A DNA stretch of 64,000 nucleotides from contig JALRMH010000010.1 in the NCBI GenBank assembly GCA_026119935.1, positions 434,001 through 498,000 on the forward strand. The letters run 5' to 3'. This stretch comes from Endothia cerciana. Lineage: Eukaryota > Ascomycota > Sordariomycetes > Diaporthales > Cryphonectriaceae. A program made the translations under genes and the position numbers. Position 1 is the stretch's first letter. The number at the start of each line of letters is the position of its first letter. This document shows, piece after piece, positions 54,411-64,000 of the stretch. The notes under the pieces are model-generated. The model searched no databases. It was not told the DNA's origin and worked only from the letters and a program-made list of their open reading frames with translations.

Positions 54411-55410
54411 ATGTCCTCGCGCAAGAGAAAGGCTGAGGAGGAGGAGCTGGTCAGCCTGCCCAGCGGCGACGAGGAGTCCGAGGAAGAGTAAGTGACCGCA
54501 TCTGCTGCCCACGTCGCCTTTCATATGCGCTCTCCCACCGTCCCGGTCGCGTGTGCGATGCGACAGCGATGGGGTTTCGGCCTCCCACCTCTGGGATGCG
54601 CCCACACCTCGCGACCGTGCGCCTATCCACTTGCTGCACTCGGCAACCTACTGCCTGCTGTGCAGACGATTCACGAAGAGGCGTGCGGCGCGCGTGAAGG
54701 ACAGGTGACCAGCCTGCGACAGCTTGGGCCTCCGGGATACGCCCAGTCCGAGCTCGCGGCTCGGGAGGCGGAGCCCACATGCGCCTGCACTGTCCATCGA
54801 CCTGGGCGTGTGCCGGCGGAATCGCAGCTGCCCCACGTCCGCGGTGGTGTGGCTGCAAGCTCGGGCACTTTCTGCCCCTAGCTCTCCTAGCGGCCCCTAG
54901 GGCAGTGACGCTGACCTGATTCGGTGGCCAGATACGTGAGCGAGGAGGACGAGGAGGACTTTGATGACGACGGCGAGGGGGAAGATGAGGAGTTCGAGGA
55001 TGAGGGCGGTGCCGGAGGTGAAGACGAGGATGCTGACGCGGGTATGTACACTGCCCGACAGTGTCTGGCACTCGCCGCGCTTCACCCGCTGACTCTTCCA
55101 CACAACAGGCAAAGCTCCTCCCGCAAAGAAAGCCAAGACCGCCCCTGCCGAGGAGGAGGAGGAGGAGGAGGAGGAGGAGGAGGAGGAGGCCCCGGCCGAA
55201 AACGGCGACGGGGAGGTTCTTGATGAAGGTGATGAGCCCGAGGAAGAAGATGACGAGGACGCCGGGGCCGACGACGACGACGATGCCACGGCCGGAGAGA
55301 ACGGCGCCGACCTCACGGAGAAGGCCAAGATCAAGGCGACCGAGGCTCCTGCCGCTGACGAGGACGACGAAGAGGCCGTGGCTGCCGATGACGGCGACGA
55401 GGAAGACTGA
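54411..55410 (+). CDS. Acidic, nuclear-type protein (poly-Glu/Asp)
   Basis: Exons are 54411-54487, 54932-55041 and 55109-55410. Introns of 444 and 67 nt agree in phase, giving 162 aa. The N-terminus SSRKRKAEEEE offers a bipartite basic patch; a second basic patch KKAKT begins exon 3. Most of the rest is Glu/Asp, including about 13 consecutive Glu from a GAG repeat (near 55155-55190). There is no globular domain. Such composition is seen in histone-chaperone-like and nucleolar proteins; the exact role is not determinable. The long first intron has a CTGAC branch site 18 bases before its acceptor. An antisense Ser-rich frame across the locus is a shadow. Confidence 0.75.
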
Positions 55411-56686
55411 ACATCAAACTTCAATTGATGGTCCTGGCCTGTCCTAGAGAAACAACAGAGTGCTTCGACCTGCACTCCTTCATGCACCCTGGTCATCGTC
55501 GGGTCATTTCTGTAGTACTAGAAGCGGCGGGTGGCACGCAATACCGGGACATGTACCTGTGTGCCGAAGTTAGAGATCTTCTATCTTACTGCTTCCAAGC
55601 AAATACAGACTGCTGAACGGGATACGGGCCACCATCCCCCCAGTGAGTGACCTACCATGTTGTGACGGCTGCTCGACTTGAGAGCCGCAGGCCTAAACGC
55701 TCCTTCATGCTACACCTTAAGACCTACCCCATGCAGGGGCGGATACGCACTCAGGAGCCGGCAGACACAGCACACAGCCGTGATCGGTCATGTCGATGTG
55801 TTGGACGGTAGTGTTTGTTGAGTGCTGTTTTACGGACTGATTTTGAACACAGACAATGAGGGAGAGGAAAGAAAAGAACCAGACATTGTCGTGCCAAGGC
55901 TTTGCCCAAGGTCCCCGTTGGGTTCTATTTTGCCCAGTGTGTGGACGGGGGGGGGGGGGGGGAGTACGGGAAGCTCTTTTTATCATCTACCCGACCCGGG
56001 CCCCTCTACTGCGGCGCCCTTTCCCACCCACCGGGGCCAAAGGTTCCCACACGATCCACGCGTACACCGTGGATTGGCCCGCAGCTTGCACCGGGGCGCT
56101 TGCGGGTTTGGTGGTTGGTAGGTAACGGTCCTCTCTTTCTTGCCGTGCCGGCCCTACTGACTGACTGACTGCACGGAGGTTGGTCGTACTTTTAGTGCCC
56201 GGGTAGGAGGCCATTTCTTTCATTTTTCTTTCAGTTTCTTCTTCTTTTTCTTTTTTCTTTCTTTTTTTCTTTCTCTTTTTTTACTTCTTTCTCGCTGATT
56301 ATCATCGCTGCATGCTTTCCATACCAACGCCTAACGTCAAGGGGGGGGGGGGTTCTCTAATCCGCAAGAAGGCCCCCGTCGTCAGAGAAATGGAGAGGGA
56401 GATGATGTTTTCAAGGCCGTGCAGATCGCCCGTGGCAGATCAGAATACCGAGCCATGAAGGAATCCCGCAGCGTCCAACCTCGTCGTGACGCCCTCGAAA
56501 GAACATATATGCCCCTCCCCCTCACGCTTTCATGCCCCGGCCCTGCTGCCCGAGCCTCCCATTAAAGGCCTCCCCCCCCTCCCCCCACCAATACCCTCTC
56601 AGGACCAGATAGGGCTTGGGCGCTCAGCAGCGGGGGCCCGCGTGGCAGCCAGTTCTCCCACCAAGTCTCAACCCTCAGCGGCGCAA
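55411..56686. other. Convergent intergenic region
   Basis: Contains G16 (55947-55962), a T/C-rich stretch (56215-56290) and G12 (56341-56352). No gene recognised. Confidence 0.5.
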
Positions 56687-58803
56687 CTACTCCCGGGGCC
56701 GGTCGTCCTTGCCGGACTGTTGGCTCTCGCCAACGGCCTGCGCAACTATGATCAGCATAATCAAACACACAAGAGATGGGGCTTTCGACCCGCCGGGGGT
56801 ATGGCACTCACCGTGCTCGTCCTGCTGAACCCGCCCAGGGCCCGGTCCCCATCACCCTTCCCCAGCGCCATGGTCAGATCCAGCACCAGCCCCGCCAGCC
56901 TGTCCACCTCCGCCCTGAGCTTCTGGACCTCCTCGAGCGTCGGGTCGAGCTGCAGGTTCGTCTTTGCGGAGCTCACCGTCTTCTTCCACCCGTCGGCCTC
57001 GAAGTCGACCTGGTCCTCCATCTGCTCCCACTCCTCCACCGTGTCGTCGTCGTCGTCGCCCCTGGCCCGGTTCGCGCGGATCTCGCGCGCGCCCTGCATC
57101 TCGAAGACGGCCGCGACGACCAGCAGCGGCGAGTAGATGACGCCCATGACGATGTCGTTGATGCGCTCGTACTGGCGCTTGGGCATCCACCACTCGAGCG
57201 GGATCAGCAGGCAGAAGACCTCGATAAGGTTGAACGGCGCGATGAAGACGTTCTCGTCGGGCGCGCGGACGAACTGCAGGGTCTTCTGCGCGAAGAGGGC
57301 CAGGTACTCGTCGTTGGCGTTGTCGCTGATGTCCTCGTAGGACGAGTTGTAGAGGGCGATGAGGATGTTCAGCAGGACCACCATCACCACGAAGGTGAAG
57401 ATGTAGTAGAGGATGACCCCGAACGGGTGGCCGAATTTCTCAAAGTTGCTGAAGTCTGGGGACTGCATGATGGAGTTTGCCATCCTAGAATAGGGATCAT
57501 CAGCCTCTCAATCACCATGCGGGAAGCGGGCCGGAGTTACGTACTGCTGGATGATGAACCAGGAATCACTAACGACGTTATCTTCGGCGAGGTCCAGCCC
57601 TATAAAGGCCTGCAGGAAGCCGATGATGATGACGAGCAGCAGCGCGAAGAAGATGATGGACTCCTTCATCATCACCTTGAGGACCACCAGCATGGCGCCA
57701 AAGAAGCGGAAACTGTCGAGGTACAGCAGCAGCCGCATCCAGAACATGGGCGCGCAGCAGGCCAGAAAGTTGTAGCTCACGATGTTATAGTGCTCCCTGT
57801 CGCCGCTCACCCCGTCCGGCGTGGACTCCTTGCTCAGGGCGATGAAGCGGAAGATCAGGCTGGTCGCCAGGAGCCCGTACAGGGTGAAGTTGAAGGCCGT
57901 CCAGAAGCCGTAGATCTGGTAGCCGGCCTTCCAGCCCTTGGCAATCTCGTCAAACACGAAACCCAGCGTGAAGATGTACAGCAGGCCCTCGACGAAATCG
58001 AGGTCGGCATCCCGGTTGATCGAATTGATCGCGCCCGTATACAGCCCCAGGTAGACCAGCGAGATCAGGACCTGGGCGGCGTTCTGGTACATTGGGGCCC
58101 TCATGCGGTCCGGGTCAAGGTGCACGAGGAACCCCGTGTCGTCCCTCCCCTTGTAGTCGACGAAACTAGCCGGGTCGTCCTCGTCCTGCACCAGCCACCC
58201 CTTCCACAGGTAGCTGACGCACTTCTGGTACCCGGAGCTCCCAATCACCCGCAGCGCGTGCAGGTCGACGGCCTTCTCGATCACGTTGCTCGGCGGCGTC
58301 TCCTCGCCGTCGATGACGATCGAGTAGCGCCTCAGCAGCACCTGGTGCATGACGTGCTCGTTGTCGCCGTCGCCCTCGACGAGGGCCTTGGCGATGACCT
58401 CGCACGCGGTGGCGCGCAGGGTGTGCAGCTCGCAGTCCCAGAGCTCGATGACGGACTGGTGCTTGAACCAGCGCCGGCAGACGAGCAGGCAGAAGACGAC
58501 GCAGGCGCCGTGCTCGCGGCCGCCGGCCTCCCTGGCCGCGGCGATGACCTTCTTCGTGATCACCTTGCTGTGGGGCTGCGTCACCTGCTCCGTGGACAGC
58601 TCGACGGGGACGGCCTCCTCGACGAGGTGCCGCAGCCGCAGGGCGGTCTTGGTGACCTCGACGGCCGGGATGGCGGACTGCATCGACTCGTCGACGTAGC
58701 GCGGGAGGAGGCGCTGGCGGGACTCCTGCCACCAGTGGTCGTGGCTGCGGGGGCCGTCGAAGCCGAGCAGGGCGCGCCAGTCTATCCACCCTCTAGGAGC
58801 CAT
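56687..58803 (-). CDS. yvc1: TRP-type (Yvc1-like) cation channel
   Basis: Exons on the minus strand are 58803-57545, 57484-56812 and 56737-56687. Introns of 60 nt (GTACGT donor) and 74 nt (GTGAGT donor) agree in phase, giving 660 aa, close to yeast Yvc1 (675). A cytosolic N-terminal domain (1-235) is followed by the membrane domain: QVLISLVYLGLYTGAI, LLYIFTLGFVFDEIA, FTLYGLLATSLIFRFIAL, MRLLLYLDSFRFFGAMLVVL, then IIFFALLLVIIIGFLQAFIG before the pore. The last helix is ILYYIFTFVVMVVLLNILIA, and the intron-1 junction joins FIIQQ to MANSIMQSPDF. The C-terminal region has an acidic DDDDD patch and a coiled coil. Family members release vacuolar calcium. The final 16-residue exon is the least certain part. 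Confidence 0.93.
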
Positions 58804-61800
58804 GGCGGAGGCTGGAGACCCGGTGTGGGTGAGCTGTGGTATTTCAGAGGATCCCCGGATGATGACTTCGGAGACGCTGGCTGAAGAGGAAGTGGCTCGG
58901 GGAGCTCCCGGTCGTGGGTGTGATGTTTGTTTCCTGGGCAGCTCGCTGAGTGAGACCAGGGGTGAAGCTCTCACGAGATCGAAAGGGGAAGCGATTGCCC
59001 AGGCGCAGGCGGTTAGCTCCTCGCCTGCTCGGGGAAGAGAAGACGATTGAAGCTCCTGTGTGGTCTCGGGAATGGTCAGTTGGGCGTCTCCACTGCGGCC
59101 AGCTCACTTCCTGATACTCAGAGATAGCCTCGGATGCCAGGAGGATCTCAGTTGAGAGCTTATCCAGGTTCCAACTCCTGGTTGCTCGCGCTCGTCTATC
59201 CGTATCACGTAGGCAGGGCGTGCAGCTCTGGTGGGCCTTGGCTATCGGGATCGCTGATGACGTCGCCCCGCCTAACAGACTTGTGGCTAGAATGGCTGCC
59301 AAGATGCTAGTGCATGCACGGGAATCAAGGAAACAGGCTCACCGTGAGTACGAGGTGCACCCCCCAAAATAGAGGAGGACCCGGCTCGTTTCAACTACTG
59401 TCAGCCACCTCCACCGGCCTCCGAAACGGCCGCTCCTTGTACATATTTCTAGGAGGTGATAGTGCTCTACTGGCGGGCTCTCTGGCGAAGGAAATAGGGC
59501 ACACCTGGCTGGAGACTGCAGTGTGAAGAAATACAGATTTCCATGTCTGCTTTGCGAATGTCGTAGAATGGCTCGTGGATGCCTGCAGACGAACCCGGCA
59601 AGGCTTCTCGTGGCCTCACTGCAGAGCACCAGATGATGGCTCAAGAAACCCCCCTACGTGATGACGGGTCGCATAGGCCGTGGTCTCAGACCCAAAGCTG
59701 GTGTACGTGACACGTCTGGAATTGGTGCATTCCTTCGGACTGCCACGGGAACCGGAAAGACTCGGTGGGAGCGACATGACAAACGCTCAAGTCTCCCTCT
59801 CAGTGCTTGAGGCGAAATACAGTCTCTCTTTCTGCCCTCATCGGTAGTCATAACAATATTGATCAAGACCCACATGCTGCCCTGGAGGTGCAACGGCCAG
59901 TCATCTGCCGCTTTCGTGAGCGTCTGCCCTCTCCGGGGGGGACAGGTTGTCTGCCGTGGGACTGGTCAGATACCACCTGGTGGAATACTGTTGCCAATAA
60001 GGCCATCAGTCTGTACGGATAGATTTCAATAGGCTGCGAAATATTCCGGACGCGCACTGCGCCTGGGTTTTCTGAAATTCCGTCCCACTTGGGGCAGTCG
60101 TGATGAACATTGTGCAAGACTAACTACCATGCAATCCCATGTCCATCAGCTGACAATCTTAGTGTAATTGCTACTGAAGTCTGAGAAAAATGTATATTTG
60201 ATGTAACAATATATGAAATAAAATGAAAGAAGGGTAGGCTATATGCAATGGGCGATATTGAGCGTGGGCAATATCTCGCCGACATCCTCCTAAATCCTTT
60301 GAATGCTTGCTGTCCTGAGAGAAGCTCAGCGCCTCGCTGGTTATGGTAAATTAGGCTGATGCGGCATAGCCTGATGTTCACCCTTGCATAGGAAAGCCTT
60401 AAGGAAGCTGTTAGTACTGGCTTTACATATATAGCAAAGATTTCGACCATAAGGAGGCTGGTCGCTGAGGCTGCCGTACTGCGTGAGATGCAGGCCAGCG
60501 CGTCCTGCTCGTCACCGAAGATGCACCAGCCTTTCTGGACCGCCCACAAAGGACGACACTGTGGCGGCAGTGTCATCTCGACTCTCGGGCCTCCCCGCGA
60601 CAGATTCAAGCGGAAAGAAGCCGGCTGTCAATAAGCGCAATGAGGACATTACCTCCAAGGTCTGCTTCGAAGCCCCACCACCCATTTGGCTGCAAGATCA
60701 ACTAATATTCAATCGCGGAAGTGAAGGCAAGGAGTATCTCGTTCTTCCCCCGCAGTGAGACAGCACTGATGCAGGAATTTCTGCGTGATGCTAATGATGA
60801 TTAACGCCACTGTGGCAGAGACCGAACGATGGAGGAACTCGACGGCGTCCATTTTCAATGAAAGCGACTGCTTGTCTCACAGCATATCGAGCACTTCCAC
60901 AAGTAAGAAGGACAGGCAGAAGTTCCTGTTAGTACGCTCCAGCCAACCCGGGCTTGTTCTGAGTCGATGCATACCATTTCGCTCGACGCCGTTCTCGGCC
61001 AGCCTTTAGTCTCGCCTGCCAGCACCCGCTCAAGGACTTTGATGCCTACAACGAACCTGACTACCCCTTTGAACCACCCCTACTGGTGCTTGAACAAATT
61101 GACAACCAGGCGGGAGAAAAAAAACAGGAGTCCAAAAAGGGCGTGGACGGTTGCACCTTTGTTGGCAACGCCAACTGATCGGCCTATGTCGAGTTGACTG
61201 AATAATGAGGGTGACTTGGGGCGGAGAGAGGGGGAGTGGGAGAGTAGAACAGATGGAGAAGCACGAAGGGGAAGAGACGAGGGAGGTAGATTTGGGACCA
61301 GACACAATTATTTGTCGGCTCGCAAGTCGGACTGGCAAATTGCGGAAATAGTAAGGGTCATGATCACAAATCGTCGATAAGCGTCAGGTTGATAGCGGTT
61401 GGAGATATGAGATGCAGCAGCGCCTAGCTTCGGCGGAGCATAGGCCTGAAGACGAGCTCAACCCAGAACTTACTCTTAAAAGCAAGTATCACCATCATCA
61501 TAACTTCAAAATAGACGCTTAGCCGCGATCGATCCAAACCGCGAACAAGAAGATTCTGTGTCGACCAGTCGACCTCCGATGCCCAGCGGAAGACAAGATT
61601 ACAACAGACTTGGTGTCCGTAGCGTCTGGATCAAGGATCACAAAGCTTGAGAGATCCCACTGGTCTGGTCTGTGTCCATGTGTAAAGAATCATGAGGGAC
61701 TTCAGGAGGCGGCCGGCCGATATGGGCGTGAGAATGCTAGACCAGACAGATTCTCCTATATGTACCGTAGTGCTCAGAATCTCGGTCTCCGCGCATTCAG

Positions 61801-62719
61801 AGCTTCACCTGCGCGCGGAATACGTCTCTTCTAAATACCCTAGGAGCACATTCCGGCCGTGGATGGCAAGGCATCATCTTCTATGTGCTTTATGTGCGCG
61901 TGAATCCATACTATTGAGGCCCGGGCGGACAGGGGTGTATTGATGGCAACGCCATTCTCGCATGCATCACGCAAACCAGTAGACAAAAGACTCAAGAATG
62001 GCGTCTCGGCCCTCGGGCGATTGGGGTTATTTTCCCCACTCCAGATCTAAGCGTCATATTTCCAGTATTTTCGGCGTTTGACGGATCGAAGAAAGATTGT
62101 TTGAGATAGAGACAAATTTATGAAAAGCATCTGCGGACTCGTCCGCGCAAGAACAACACATATATTGTGACACTTGAAGAACGTCACCGTGTTCTCGGCT
62201 CGCCGCGTCCATGATTCGCTGGTCGCTCTCCCATTCGCTGGTCTCCGTCTTGTCTAGGCTCAAAATTAGCTAATGCTACAAGGTGTATAGGGTGTGTGGT
62301 GGATACGTTCTTCTTCCGGGAACCCAAGGAAGTCGGGACATCTACGGTATACAGTTAGTATACAAGCAACCCCCACCTTCTAGCTGTGGGTGCATGGCTT
62401 GTCTCTTATCGAAATGGTCACGGCAACAATCATAGGTCCTCTCAAATCACGGAATTGTTGGCGTATTTTCCGTCATGACCTCGAACTCCCCCAGAATGTG
62501 TTGCACCTTTGATGTCAACAGCTTCTTCATGATCAGCGCTATTGCATTCACACGTGAGTGGATGGCGAGAGCCGGATAGTGGACTTGTGGATGGTGGGCT
62601 GTCTATAAAACATGGGCCCAACCGCATGGTTTCCCACAGATAACAGAAGCCTTCCACAAGAACGGTATTGGATTACCTTCAACCTAGTTGAGACCACTCT
62701 ACAACGTCCCCGGTTGACC
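58804..62719. other. 3.9-kb gene-poor region, partly AT-rich
   Basis: Several ORFs of 60-160 codons occur on both strands (for example 58844-59302, 60124-60609 and 60483-60758), none with a recognisable domain. The part from about 60.1 to 62.5 kb is poorer in GC than the rest and may be decayed sequence. A hairpin-capable GCGGACTCGTCCGC lies near 62134. No RNA gene recognised. Confidence 0.4.
62604..62610 (+). promoter_or_regulatory. TATA box of the TauD-type dioxygenase gene
   Basis: TATAAAA lies 116 bp upstream of the ATG at 62720. Confidence 0.5.
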
Positions 62720-64000
62720 ATGGCCCCATCTGCAGTTGACGATCACGCCGACGGCCCCATCACGTCGAAGTCGGTGTTCACGGGGTACCCGCAGCCACTG
62801 AAGTCATCCGGGGCTCTGGATGCCTATGAGTCCTTCGAAGTGACCCCGGTCATTGGCCGTGAATTTCCCAAGGCCAGCCTGGTCGAATGGCTGAATGCCC
62901 CCAACTCAGACGAGCTGCTCAGAGACCTTGCCATTACTAGTGAGTGGACACAACCCAACGTCTAAACTCACCACAATCTGCCATCTTTACTGATATCTGT
63001 CTCTTAGTCTCTGAGCGCGGCGTGGTGTTCTTCCGCGCCCAGGATGATCTCACCAATGACCTTCAGAAGCAGCTCATCCTGCGTCTGGGGGAGCTGACTG
63101 GGCGTCCCAAGACATCCTCGCTCCACATTCACCCCGTGCTAAACAACAATCGCGAGCTTGGCGGCGATGACCCAGAAATCAGTACTATCAGCTCTAAGCA
63201 GTTCAGCAAATTATATAGTGACAGGCCTCACAATGATGAACAGAGAAGCCTCAAGAACCAGAACAATGCTCAATGGCACTCAGATATTGGCTTTGAGCCT
63301 GTGCCGGCTGATTACACTTCGCTGCGGCTCATTGAATTCCCTGAGACGGGCGGCGGTCAGTTCAAAATCTCATCTACCTTATTCGCAGGTCTGGTTGTCG
63401 TAGGACTTGACGGCTGATGCAGACATTTGGCACAGACACTCTGTGGGCTTCTGGCTACGAGGTCTACGATCGAATCAGCGAGCCGTACCAGAAATTCCTG
63501 GAGGGGTTGACGGCGACCTTCAAGGGTGAAAGCTTCCAAAAGGTTGCTAAGGAGAATGGGTTCGATCTCTACACGAAACCCCGTGGCGCCCCAGAGAATG
63601 TCGGCTCCGACTTGAAGACCACCCATCCCGTCGTCCGCACGAACCCAGTAACAGGCTGGAAGAGCATCTTCCCCGTTGGAGGCTTCGCTAGGCATATCAA
63701 TGGTTTGACCGCGGCAGAGAGCGACCACCTCCTGAAATGGTTCCTGGATCTGGTCTACCAGAACCATGATCTCCAAGTGAGGCTGAAGTGGAAGAACAAG
63801 AATGACATTGGTATGTCTAGGTTCCCCTTCCTTTCTCTACGAAGGCTCACAGTCACTGACCACCTGGGTAGCCATCTGGGACAACCGTAGCGTATACCAT
63901 ACCATGACACTGGACTACCATGGCCTCGGGGACAGGTTCGGTAACCGAGCTGTTGGAATCGGAGAACGGCCGTACTTTGATCCCAAGAGCACCTCGCGTC
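62720..64000 (+). CDS. TauD/TfdA-family 2-oxoglutarate dioxygenase (3' end outside window)
   Basis: Exons are 62720-62939, 63008-63355, 63436-63810 and 63872 to beyond 64000. Introns of 68, 80 and 61 nt agree in phase. The Fe(II) facial triad is visible: His164 and Asp166 in NAQWHSDIGF and the distal His324 in NRSVYHTMTLDYHG. A candidate 2-oxoglutarate-binding Arg lies in DRFGNRAVGIGERP. The N-terminal RGVVFFRAQDDLT strand is typical of fungal taurine/sulfonate or alpha-keto-acid dioxygenases. Such enzymes hydroxylate an organic sulfonate or related acid to release sulfite; the actual substrate is unknown. At least 357 aa are encoded before the window edge, so only the last few dozen residues should be missing. 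Confidence 0.93.

Noticed and set aside
54897..55496. 199-codon Ser-rich antisense frame over the acidic protein gene
   Set aside because: It is the reverse reading of Glu/Asp codon repeats; the sense strand has three phase-consistent exons.
56776..58884. 702-codon plus-strand frame across the TRP channel gene
   Set aside because: Shadow of a GC-rich coding region; the minus strand encodes a recognisable channel with matching introns.
62130..62150. GCGGACTCGTCCGC palindrome as an operator or terminator
   Set aside because: A single short inverted repeat in a gene-poor fungal region; intrinsic terminators do not apply and no gene adjoins it.

Overview
The window is chromosomal DNA of a filamentous ascomycete (Pezizomycotina, most like a Sordariomycete; the class is an inference). 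Genes are monocistronic and on both strands. They are cut by short introns, mostly 57-90 nt, with GTRAGT-type donors, CTRAY-type branch sites and YAG acceptors. Coding DNA is GC-rich and third-position C/G-biased. A complete fungal-type translation elongation factor 3 gene is present. No operon, tRNA, rRNA, CRISPR array, intact transposon or viral sequence was recognised.

Layout. 0.3-8.3 kb: a small heat-shock protein, a secreted Cys-rich protein, two orphan genes, a decayed FAD-oxidase fragment and a small two-anchor membrane protein. 8.8-10.7 kb: a complete cytochrome P450. 13.3-14.1 kb: an orphan two-exon gene. 15.0-16.5 kb: an SGNH/CE2-like esterase gene that lost its catalytic-serine block and has an in-frame stop. 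16.6-20.3 kb: divergent glutaminyl-tRNA synthetase and macrodomain genes. 20.7-25.4 kb: a large unrecognised locus on the minus strand (934-aa and 366-aa readings, possibly one gene). 26.0-28.8 kb: divergent SDR oxidoreductase and GPI-anchored cytochrome-domain (DOMON) surface protein. 31.0-34.7 kb: eEF3. 35.8-36.2 kb: CsbD/Hmp1-like stress protein. 37.7-39.9 kb: DHA2 MFS transporter. 40.1-42.7 kb: GNAT acetyltransferase and ubiquitin-conjugating E2. 44.0-48.2 kb: 1398-aa TBC RabGAP. 51.8-55.4 kb: secreted protein and acidic nuclear-type protein. 56.7-58.8 kb: TRP/Yvc1-like cation channel. 62.7 kb to the edge: TauD-type dioxygenase, cut by the window end.

No secondary-metabolite cluster is evident: the P450, MFS transporter, SDR and dioxygenase are separated by housekeeping genes. 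The theme is translation and protein housekeeping (GlnRS, eEF3, E2, RabGAP) mixed with secreted or surface proteins and solitary oxidoreductases. The most unusual sequence-level property is about 20 pure G or C runs of 9-16 bases, all outside recognised exons. Several lie just downstream of 5' splice sites as C-runs on the sense strand, and one G-run begins in a stop codon. Telobox-like AACCCTA elements sit upstream of four genes, and at least six exact or near-exact 10-20 bp tandem duplications occur between genes.

Exon limits were set by hand from splice consensus and reading-phase agreement; none is supported by transcripts here.
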